This document shows positions 57,814 through 64,000 of a stretch of DNA of 64,000 nucleotides, piece after piece. Both the position numbers and the translations under genes were made by a program. The stretch is from positions 909,001 through 973,000 of the forward strand of contig NZ_CP027231.1 in NCBI RefSeq assembly GCF_002998435.1, in the 5' to 3' direction. The notes below the pieces were generated by a model. The model did not search any database and was not told the origin of the DNA. It was given only the letters and a program-made list of their open reading frames with translations. Source of the stretch: Bacteroides zoogleoformans. Its GTDB lineage: Bacteria > Bacteroidota > Bacteroidia > Bacteroidales > Bacteroidaceae. The first letter of the stretch is position 1. Each line of letters begins with the position of its first letter.

Positions 57814-58899
57814 ATGAAACGTGTACAAAGTAACACATTAGATTTCAGTGGTCAAAATATTTATGTAGGAATTGATGTCCACCTGAAGAGTTGGTCGGTT
57901 GCAATTTTATCAGAGCATAGTGTTCTGAAGCGATTCAGCCAAATTCCGGAACCGGAAGCATTGCACAAGTATCTTGTCAGCAATTATCCGGGCGCCAATT
58001 ACTTCTCTGTGTATGAAGCCGGATTCTGCGGCTTTTGGATACACGAGAAACTGATGGATTTAGGAATAACCAACATCGTGGTCAATCCAGCCGACGTTCC
58101 GACCATGAGTAAGGAAAAACTTCGTAAGACGGATGCCGTGGATTGTAACAAGCTGGCTCGTGAATTACGTTCCGGTTCGCTGGTAGGAATATACGTTCCC
58201 AAGGCGGATGTCCTGGAAATGCGCTCTTTGATAAGGATGAGAAACCTGATTGTAAAAGACAGCACCCGTGCGAAGAACCGCATCAAGTCATTGCTTCGTT
58301 TTCATGGAGTGGATATACCCGAAGAGTTTACCCGATGCTCGATAGGATGTTGGTCAAAACGTTTCCTGACTTGGCTTCATTCTCTCGAACTCTCAACAGA
58401 GTATGGCAAGAAGACTTTGGAACTGCACTTGGAGCAGTTCGTGCGTTTGCGTAAGATGCTTCTTCAGGAAACACGTGCCATCCGTGAGATATCACGTAAC
58501 GCACCTTTTGAGAGGCCGATACGTCTTCTGACTTCTGTTCCCGGAATAGGCGTTACTACAGCTGCTACCCTGATGGTTGAACTTGACGGTATAGTCCGTT
58601 TCAGGAATGAGGACCATCTGGCTTCCTTCATCGGTCTGGTACCCATGTGCCATTCGAGTGGTGAGAGTAACGGCACAGGAGATATAACGGTACGTCGCCA
58701 TTTCATGCTCCGCTGCCTGTTGGTGGAAGCTGCATGGATTGCAATCCGTAAGGATCCTGCAATGACTGTAGCCTATACGGAATACCGTAAACGTATGAAT
58801 CCCCAGAAGTCAATCATAAAGATTGCCAGACGGCTTGTAAACAGAATATATTATGTACTCAAACATGAAAAGGAATATATACCGTGTGTTGTCAAATGA
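57814..58899 (+). CDS. IS110-family DEDD transposase
   Basis: A 361-residue recombinase of the IS110 type. The N-terminal RuvC-like DEDD domain has YVGIDVHLKSWSVA (Asp), YEAGFCGFWI (Glu), and RKTDAVDCNKLARELR (Asp-Asp pair). The C-terminal transposase_20 domain has SVPGIGVTTAATLMVEL and GLVPMCHSSGES with the candidate catalytic Ser. It appears intact and full length. These enzymes are guided by a bridge RNA made from the flanking non-coding end. Confidence 0.96.
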   Translation: MKRVQSNTLDFSGQNIYVGIDVHLKSWSVAILSEHSVLKRFSQIPEPEALHKYLVSNYPGANYFSVYEAGFCGFWIHEKLMDLGITNIVVNPADVPTMSKEKLRKTDAVDCNKLARELRSGSLVGIYVPKADVLEMRSLIRMRNLIVKDSTRAKNRIKSLLRFHGVDIPEEFTRCSIGCWSKRFLTWLHSLELSTEYGKKTLELHLEQFVRLRKMLLQETRAIREISRNAPFERPIRLLTSVPGIGVTTAATLMVELDGIVRFRNEDHLASFIGLVPMCHSSGESNGTGDITVRRHFMLRCLLVEAAWIAIRKDPAMTVAYTEYRKRMNPQKSIIKIARRLVNRIYYVLKHEKEYIPCVVK

Positions 58900-59059
58900 T
58901 ACAGAATCCTATAAGGTAAAACAACTTTCTTTTGAGGAAAATACTATCATTACTTTGCGGCTTTGAAGTCCGCTTAAAAAAGTTTGTAATCCTCATTAAT
59001 GGTTTGACTGATAAAGGAACTTGCAGCCCCTTGTGTGGTGTCTGCTGTGGAAAGTTTGT

Positions 59060-59232
59060 TTTACCATAGGATTATGGTTAGGTTTTCTTAGCCATATCAG
59101 ACGATATCAGTAATACAAAAAGAGAGGCGTGTAACCGCCTCCCAAAGTAGCATTACTGCGTACCGTTAGGATGCTTATTGCTGGTAGGTTGCTCCTCAGC
59201 AGAGCCTACTTCCTCTTAACATCCTGACAAAA
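59060..59232 (+). ncRNA. candidate bridge-RNA region in the IS110 right flank
   Basis: Downstream of the transposase a series of stems can be drawn: atggttag/cttagccat near 59069-59090, gaggcg/cgcctc near 59124-59143, and ttaggatg...catcctg enclosing gtagg..gctc/gagc..ctac at about 59166-59226. The longer non-coding part lies 3' of the gene, as in the IS1111 subgroup. That this is the bridge RNA is inference from family knowledge. Confidence 0.45.
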
Positions 59233-59303
59233 AGATATGAAACTAAAGTTAATTATTAATGAATTATCCAACTTTGTTTGGATTTTAAATGGAAAGAAAA
59301 TAG

Positions 59304-61175
59304 ATGAAAGAACTTATATTGAAAGCTTTTCCGGATGACAAGGAACGGAAAGCCGAAGCCGGGAAACTGTGCGAATGGATAAAGACGCTGGCGCTTGCCC
59401 ATCCGCCTTCGGACGGACACGCCCCGCTCTGCCACCGGCCTTCGCCCGAAACGGTGGAGGTGTGGCTGGCCGAAGAAGACGCTTCGCCCTGCCCCGGGGT
59501 GATGGTCTATCGCCGCGTGGCCTTCAGCCCGCTGCCTCCCTCGCCCGTCCCCTACAGATACGGTGGAGACGGCCGCGACGTAAAGGTGACGCTGCCGCCG
59601 CCCGTAAGCGTGTTCATGGGGCGTCCCCTCTCGGAGCTGAGACTGCTGGGAGCCGAGCCGGCGCTGGTGGCGGCAGACCGGGAGGTGCTGTCGCCGCACG
59701 TGCTGAAACGGGCGCAGATAGCACGGCTCGACAGTATTTACGCCGTGCTGACGGAGAAGATGGCCCTCCGGCTGGGGTTGCCGGCCGAAATCGCCCGCCC
59801 CGCGGCAGGCGCAAGGATTACGTCCGCCAATGTGGCGCACGAGGTGGAAGGATTGATACGCCGTTGTTTTCCCGGCGGAGGCGAAGCGGAGGGGTGCCCC
59901 CTCAAGCTGCGGCTCTCGCTGTGCGAAGTGCCAGTGGGACGCATCCTCAAGATAGACGACGCCCATCGCACGATGCTCTTCGGCGAAGGCGGTGAGGGGC
60001 AGGTGCCTCGCGAGGGGCTGGCGCGCCACGGCGCGTACCGCCCGCCGGAAGCCACCTTCCACACGCTCGTGATGCTCCATCCCGAGGGAGAGCGTCACGC
60101 CGCCCGCCGGCTCTTCCGGATGTTCGTGTCGCAACAGGCGCTGCTGCCCGTGATATGGACGGGCGACGAAGCCCACTGGCTGGAATACGAGCCGGGCGAA
60201 GGAAGCACCGAACAGCTGCTGCGGCTGCTCTGCCTCCACCCCGAAACCGAGGGCGACGCCAAGAGCAAGGTGTACTGCCTGCTGGTGCCGTCGGCCGGCA
60301 AGGCGCCGTCGGTCACAGAACAGGGGGCGGTCGGCAGCGTCAGGCGGCTGGTGGAAGCGGGCGGCGCGCACTTCGTGGGGCCGGTGCCGCTCCATGCCGT
60401 GGGCAGCGCCGCGCTGGAGCGCTTCATGCCCACACTGCTTTCCCGCCTGTCGCTACGGATGGGCGGCTTGCCGTGGATGCCCGCGCACTACGTTTCGCAA
60501 GACAGCGACCTCGTGGCGGGCATCTCCTGCACCTCCGGCGCCCGGGGCGTCGAGCTGTCTTTTGCCGCCGCCTTCTACGATGCGCCCGCCCGCTATTGCC
60601 GCTTCAGCGTTTGCGGGACGGAACATCGTTTCGCTTTCCTCTTCGGAGGACGCCTGCATGCCGCCTGCCGCAGCTTTGCCAACGACCACGACGGAGCGCC
60701 GCCCCGCCGGCTGGTGGTGTACTTCCATCACGACCTCCCCCGGGACATGCTGAGCCTGCTTGACGACACGCTGAAGGAGCATGCCGCCAAATTACCGGCG
60801 TTGCTGGTGTCGGTGCGGCGTACGGCAGGCGACGTCCCCCGCTGCTACGACAACGACACCTCGTCGGGGATGCCCGCCGCGGGCACGTGCGTGACGCTTT
60901 CCGACGGCCTTCATCACCTTTTCTGTCACGATGCCCGGGCCGGACATGCGGCGTACGGCCCCGCTCCGCTGGAGGCCGCTTTCTATCAGTTCGACGCCGA
61001 CGGCGGCCTGCAACCCCTTTCGCCCTACGAAGAGGAGCATCTGCCGGCGCAGTTGTGCCAATTGGTATGGGCCAACCCGCGGTGCGTGGACGGCTGCGCG
61101 CTACCGCTCATCCTGGGATATACGGACGAGATGTTGAGGAAGCGGGAGAACCGATTCCGAGATATTGGGTTATAA
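59304..61175 (+). CDS. divergent Argonaute/PIWI-like protein, predicted catalytically inactive
   Basis: A 623-residue protein with no obvious standard label but whose second half has the plan of a prokaryotic Argonaute. A MID-like part lies at about 300-385 (CLLVPSAGKAPSVTEQG..). The PIWI entry is RMGGLPWMPAHYV near 386. The first PIWI strand reads DLVAGISCTSG near 400-408, where active enzymes have an Asp in a GID-type motif. RRLVVYFHHDLPRDM follows, and the C-terminal signature runs from MPAAGTCVTLSD near 521 to CALPLILGYTDEMLRKR near 600. The catalytic first Asp is replaced, so slicing is unlikely. The gene is GC-rich like the DUF3987 cassette, but its first 12 codons are AT-rich, and a 33-codon ORF (59237-59338) overlaps its start. 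Function is not known. Confidence 0.6.
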   Translation: MKELILKAFPDDKERKAEAGKLCEWIKTLALAHPPSDGHAPLCHRPSPETVEVWLAEEDASPCPGVMVYRRVAFSPLPPSPVPYRYGGDGRDVKVTLPPPVSVFMGRPLSELRLLGAEPALVAADREVLSPHVLKRAQIARLDSIYAVLTEKMALRLGLPAEIARPAAGARITSANVAHEVEGLIRRCFPGGGEAEGCPLKLRLSLCEVPVGRILKIDDAHRTMLFGEGGEGQVPREGLARHGAYRPPEATFHTLVMLHPEGERHAARRLFRMFVSQQALLPVIWTGDEAHWLEYEPGEGSTEQLLRLLCLHPETEGDAKSKVYCLLVPSAGKAPSVTEQGAVGSVRRLVEAGGAHFVGPVPLHAVGSAALERFMPTLLSRLSLRMGGLPWMPAHYVSQDSDLVAGISCTSGARGVELSFAAAFYDAPARYCRFSVCGTEHRFAFLFGGRLHAACRSFANDHDGAPPRRLVVYFHHDLPRDMLSLLDDTLKEHAAKLPALLVSVRRTAGDVPRCYDNDTSSGMPAAGTCVTLSDGLHHLFCHDARAGHAAYGPAPLEAAFYQFDADGGLQPLSPYEEEHLPAQLCQLVWANPRCVDGCALPLILGYTDEMLRKRENRFRDIGL

Positions 61176-61261
61176 CATCGGACAAGTATAGTCTAATAAG
61201 CCCACGGATATGTGTTAATTTATCAAAAACAATAGGTTTTTAATGTAGATTTCACAAAATT

Positions 61262-61295
61262 ATTCCCTTTTAATGGGAATTTATTGTTAACTTTG
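61262..61295 (+). promoter_or_regulatory. operator and -7 element of the toxin-antitoxin operon
   Basis: Inverted repeat attccc/gggaat (61262-61267, 61275-61280) stands 7 bp before TAACTTTG at 61288-61295, 22 bp before the toxin ATG. This is the usual place for a self-regulated toxin-antitoxin operator. Confidence 0.55.
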
Positions 61296-61317
61296 AACCG
61301 AATAAAATGCTAAACGC

Positions 61318-61641
61318 ATGATTAAAGTAGATTTTTCAGACGACGACCTGCGTGAGCTCATACTAACCGGAGTGAATGCAGGAAAATATAAAAGAATTGC
61401 CCGTGACAAGAAATTTGTGAAGAAATTGACTGATATCTACAACCTGATGTGTTCCGTGGAGCACACCTCAAAATTGAGGGACTACAGTTTCCTTCACTAC
61501 GAGCAACTGAGACATATATCCTTAAGTTCTGTGCGGATATTCAACAATAGAGTCGAGCGGCTGCTGTTCCGGGAAACAGAGACAGGACTGGAAATAACGT
61601 TAATCGAATTAAATGATGACCACTATGGCAACAAGAAATGA
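61318..61641 (+). CDS. HigB/RelE-like toxin
   Basis: A 107-residue small protein with the stretch LRDYSFLHYEQLRHISLSSVRIFNNRVERLLFRETE and an ending ELNDDHYGNKK. I recall this as a RelE/HigB-type family that occurs before HTH-ImmA antitoxins in Bacteroidales. It would be an mRNA-cleaving toxin. It overlaps the antitoxin gene by up to 29 bases, and order (toxin first) is the HigBA order. No catalytic residue can be confirmed from sequence. Confidence 0.75.
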   Translation: MIKVDFSDDDLRELILTGVNAGKYKRIARDKKFVKKLTDIYNLMCSVEHTSKLRDYSFLHYEQLRHISLSSVRIFNNRVERLLFRETETGLEITLIELNDDHYGNKK

Positions 61642-62722
61642 AAGCAATACTCCTTGGACGGTAACCCATCCGGGTACCATTCTGGGGTATGAATTGGAAG
61701 ACAGAGACATCTCCCAAAAGGACTTTGCGGTCATGATTGGCATGCAAAAGTCGCACCTGAACGAGCTGATAAAAGGCAAAAGGCCCATGACGAAACCTAT
61801 GGCAGACAAGATAGAGGAAGTTCTCGGTATCTCTGCCGTATCATTGGTCAACATGCAGACTCAGTATGAGCATGACATGAAGGTTATAGAGCGGAGAGGC
61901 GTCGAGGAATTGGAAGCGCAAAATGCCTTAAGCCTTTATAATGAGATTTTTGACGTCAAGACATTATTCAAGCGTATTGACAAGGGATTGACCACAGCCG
62001 TACAACAAATAAAGTATATTGCCGAGAACCTATGTCTGCCGCAACCTGCCGAACTGAAGTTGGAAACATCAGGCATGTTCAGGAAATCGGCAAAAACAGG
62101 TCAAGACGCCCGAATGTTGATGACATGGAAGTTGTTGGCAGAATCAAAAGCCAAGGAACAAAAGGTAGCCCGACCATTCAACAAGGATGATAAAGAAGCC
62201 GTAGTAAGCGCTCTGGCAAGAGCCTTGCATGACAACCGCCATACAGAGAATACCATCAAAGAGATATTATCTGCCCGGGGAATAGCTTTCTGCATAGAGA
62301 AAAAGGTGGACAAGGCTTCTGTAGACGGCTATTCCTATATAGAAGACGGTACGCCTTATATTATATTAACAAAGAGGTACGACCGCATAGACAACTTCGC
62401 TTTTGCACTAATGCATGAGGTGGGACATCTATTCTTGCATTATCTTGACAGATCGAGACGCGACTGCAAACTCAGCATTCCCGATTATGACAATGAGAGT
62501 ACAGAAGAAAAAGAAGCCAATGCGTTTGCCGCCAATGCCCTCATACCTGACGAGGAATGGAAAAATGCTCCCCGGGTTAGGGTAAATCCGGTGACGATCC
62601 AGCACAAATATACCCAATGGGCCATAAAGAAAGGTCTGAACAAGTGGATAGTATTAGGCAGAATATCCTACGAGACCGGAATGTACAAGTTCCATTCGGA
62701 TGAAAGTAGAAGAATCGGTTAG
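61613..62722 (+). CDS. HigA-like antitoxin fused to an ImmA/IrrE metallopeptidase
   Basis: A 369-residue protein. The N-terminal HTH at about 20-75 (HPGTILGYELEDRDISQKDFAVMIGMQKSHLNELIKGKRPM) is a HigA-type XRE domain. A linker leads to an ImmA/IrrE Zn-peptidase near 255-300, with FALMHEVGHLFLHYLD holding the HExxH metal motif and a later Glu in EEKEANAFAANALIP. Start at 61613 is the longest; ATG at 61625 would reduce overlap. Linking the antitoxin to a peptidase could allow regulated loss of repression, as in phage-repressor cleaving ImmA systems. Confidence 0.9.
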   Translation: MMTTMATRNESNTPWTVTHPGTILGYELEDRDISQKDFAVMIGMQKSHLNELIKGKRPMTKPMADKIEEVLGISAVSLVNMQTQYEHDMKVIERRGVEELEAQNALSLYNEIFDVKTLFKRIDKGLTTAVQQIKYIAENLCLPQPAELKLETSGMFRKSAKTGQDARMLMTWKLLAESKAKEQKVARPFNKDDKEAVVSALARALHDNRHTENTIKEILSARGIAFCIEKKVDKASVDGYSYIEDGTPYIILTKRYDRIDNFAFALMHEVGHLFLHYLDRSRRDCKLSIPDYDNESTEEKEANAFAANALIPDEEWKNAPRVRVNPVTIQHKYTQWAIKKGLNKWIVLGRISYETGMYKFHSDESRRIG

Positions 62723-62773
62723 GCCTGTCAAGACATAGAAGTGCAGACATAAAGCCCGATTATCAGAAAAAGC

Positions 62774-62848
62774 ACTCCCCCCCCTTGCCGGAGGCAGAAA
62801 CGGCAAAGTGGCAATCCGGCAATCCGGCAATAAGGGCCGGGGGGGAGT
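62774..62848. repeat. GC-rich inverted repeat with short tandem units
   Basis: actcccccccc pairs with gggggggagt and ttgccgg with ccggcaa, with three tandem gcaatccg units inside. The part at 62802-62825 is the inverse of 55852-55875 in the DUF3987 gene with one mismatch. The 62723-63053 gap also holds a -7 element TACCTTTG at 62916-62923 for the DUF6266 gene. Confidence 0.65.
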
Positions 62849-63053
62849 TGCAGCGCAAAACAGCGCAACGGCAGGCAAAAAACACGCTTTTGGTTTTTTG
62901 TCCCGCCATTTGTCTTACCTTTGTCTCAGCCGGAAAGGAATACACCTTTTTCCCGCTGTGTGATGCTGCAGAATCACGCAGGGCGAGTCACTCGCTTCTC
63001 CGGCTTTCGGGCACGGCACATCGCCTTGCTCTCATCCCTAAAACTTTACGATT

Positions 63054-63800
63054 ATGGGAGAAATCAGAAGAGGAATCCTCGGAGGATTCAGCGGAAGAGT
63101 GGGTACCGTGATTGGCAGCACTTGGAAAGACGTAAGCTATATGCGTGCGCTGGCCATCAACGTGAGCAATCCACGTACCCCGAAACAACAGAAGCAGCGC
63201 GGCAAGTTTGCCGTCTGCATGAACTTTCTTACGGCCATCACGCCCTATCTGCGCCAAAGCTACCGGACAATGACGCAAAACCGCACGGCTTTCAATGCGG
63301 CCATGTCTTACCTGCTTCGCCATGCCATCACGGGCGAAGCGCCCGACCTGAAGGTGGATTACGAGCGCGCGCTGGTGGCCCGCGGCACCCTGATGCCCGC
63401 CTTCAACCCCGCCGCCTCGGTGGCCGAAGGCAAGGTGACCTTCACCTGGAAGGACAACAGCGGCATGGGCGACGCGCTGGGCACTGACTTGGCCATGCCC
63501 CTTATCTACAACAAGAAAAAGGGGGTGGCCGTCTATACCCTTTCTGCCACCACCCGCGCCACCGGCAAAGCCGTGCAGGAACTTCCCGGCGACTGGACGG
63601 GCGACGCGCTGGCCGTCTATCTGGCCTTCGGAAGCGAAGACGGCAAACGGATGAGCAACAGCATCTGCCTGCGCAACGATGCCTACGAGGGCGGCGGCTC
63701 CGCACCGGCAGGCGGCGGTGTGCCGGCCGCTCCGGGCGGAGGTTCGGGTGCCGGCGCTTCGGGCGGCGAAGGCGGTCAGACCCCGAACCCGCTGGGCTGA
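63054..63800 (+). CDS. DUF6266 family protein
   Basis: A 248-residue protein beginning MGEIRRGILGGFSGRVGTVIGSTWKDVSYMRAL, which is the start of the DUF6266 family, a beta-rich Bacteroides group found with mobile or phage-like cassettes. The C-terminal 45 residues are low-complexity Gly/Ala/Pro. It has no cysteine pairs or signal peptide of note. The amidase gene follows in the same direction after 84 bp. Function unknown. Confidence 0.8.
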   Translation: MGEIRRGILGGFSGRVGTVIGSTWKDVSYMRALAINVSNPRTPKQQKQRGKFAVCMNFLTAITPYLRQSYRTMTQNRTAFNAAMSYLLRHAITGEAPDLKVDYERALVARGTLMPAFNPAASVAEGKVTFTWKDNSGMGDALGTDLAMPLIYNKKKGVAVYTLSATTRATGKAVQELPGDWTGDALAVYLAFGSEDGKRMSNSICLRNDAYEGGGSAPAGGGVPAAPGGGSGAGASGGEGGQTPNPLG

Positions 63801-63822
63801 CGCATAGCGAACGAACAGATCT

Positions 63823-63855
63823 GTTTCAGGGCTTGTCAGCCACAGGCCCTGAAAC
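63823..63855. terminator. hairpin between DUF6266 and amidase genes
   Basis: Perfect 10-bp stem gtttcagggc/gccctgaaac with a 13-base loop. No T-run follows, so it may be a processing site or weak terminator. Confidence 0.45.
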
Positions 63856-63884
63856 TCGCAAGAACTCACCAAAACAGATTGATT

Positions 63885-64000
63885 ATGCGAAAGATAAATT
63901 ACATTGTGGTGCATTGCAGCGGCACCCGCGAAGACTGCCCCTACGAGGTGGACGACCTCCGGCGCGACCATTTGCGGCGCGGCTTCAAGGACATCGGCTA
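63885..64000 (+). CDS. N-acetylmuramoyl-L-alanine amidase, 5' part
   Basis: The first 38 codons of a gene cut by the window end. IVVHCSGTRED followed by DDLRRDHLRRGFKDIGY is the start of an Amidase_2 (T7-lysozyme/PGRP-like) domain: the first zinc-ligand His is in VVHCS. It has no signal peptide and lies in a cassette context, where such amidases resemble phage-type lysins. In Bacteroides this gene often accompanies VirE_N and DUF3987 genes. Confidence 0.8.
   Translation, partial: MRKINYIVVHCSGTREDCPYEVDDLRRDHLRRGFKDIG

Larger units (their letters stand above)
57700..59236 (+). mobile_element. IS110-family insertion sequence
   Basis: The transposase gene sits between about 110 bases of upstream and about 340 bases of downstream non-coding DNA. 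IS110 elements usually lack terminal inverted repeats and target duplications, so the ends here are approximate, judged from the shift in composition on both sides. It splits the DUF3987 cassette from the PIWI-like gene. A -7 element TAACTTTG at 57766-57773 could drive the transposase. Confidence 0.75.

Noticed and set aside
59256..60395. 379-codon minus-strand frame
   Set aside because: Shadow of the PIWI-like gene, no domain features.

Overview
The window reads as a chromosome segment of a gut Bacteroides (Bacteroidota). The evidence is a SusC/SusD pair with an ECF-sigma/FecR pair, NigD- and DUF3822-type proteins, several TAnnTTTG -7 elements (three with a TTG exactly 19 bp upstream), and weak Shine-Dalgarno sequences. 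No species can be named from the sequence alone.

Region 1 (1-18785) is a polysaccharide utilization locus with a pectin flavour. It holds the end of an alpha/beta hydrolase, an ECF sigma factor, its FecR anti-sigma factor, a SusC carrying an STN signalling domain, a SusD, and a secreted GH109/Gfo-Idh-MocA-type enzyme. Two divergent operons follow from one shared control region. The minus-strand operon is GH105, a fused CE12-CE8 esterase and a CE7-type esterase. The plus-strand operon, behind a full consensus promoter, is an orphan GatC-type PTS permease, a KduI with a signal peptide, and an ExuT-like MFS transporter. Together they would strip methyl and acetyl groups from pectin, release unsaturated uronates, isomerise them and import them.

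Region 2 (18786-34222) is mostly core housekeeping: tRNA-Gln(CUG), rsfS-ftsH-cdsA, a NigD-like lipoprotein, surE-lpxB, parA-parB-DUF5683, an MltD-like transglycosylase, a bifunctional RelA/SpoT enzyme, a MerR regulator and a WYL regulator with a candidate operator. Region 3 (34223-36470) is a small AT-rich accessory insert: a long nested inverted repeat, a 52-codon membrane ORF, a zinc-ribbon membrane protein, a GIY-YIG-like protein and a decayed DUF4373-like fragment. Region 4 (36474-52401) is core again: M23 peptidase, alaS, RecD-like helicase, DUF3822-rsmD, cardiolipin synthase, an outer-membrane barrel protein, aroB, a cytidylate-kinase-like protein and a MATE exporter.

Region 5 (52402-64000) is a mobile and defence-like island. 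It contains a collapsed relic of a VirE_N/DUF3987 cassette, an RloA-type ATPase whose RloB partner has been deleted down to its C-terminus, an intact GC-rich HTH/VirE_N/DUF3987 cassette, an IS110-family insertion sequence with a structured 3' flank, a divergent Argonaute/PIWI-like protein that lacks the first catalytic Asp, a HigB-HigA/ImmA toxin-antitoxin pair, a DUF6266 protein and the start of an amidase. The PIWI-like protein is the strongest candidate for something undescribed. Two loci (18790-18930 and 57366-57616) share an unusual degenerate inverted repeat built of 11-bp units.
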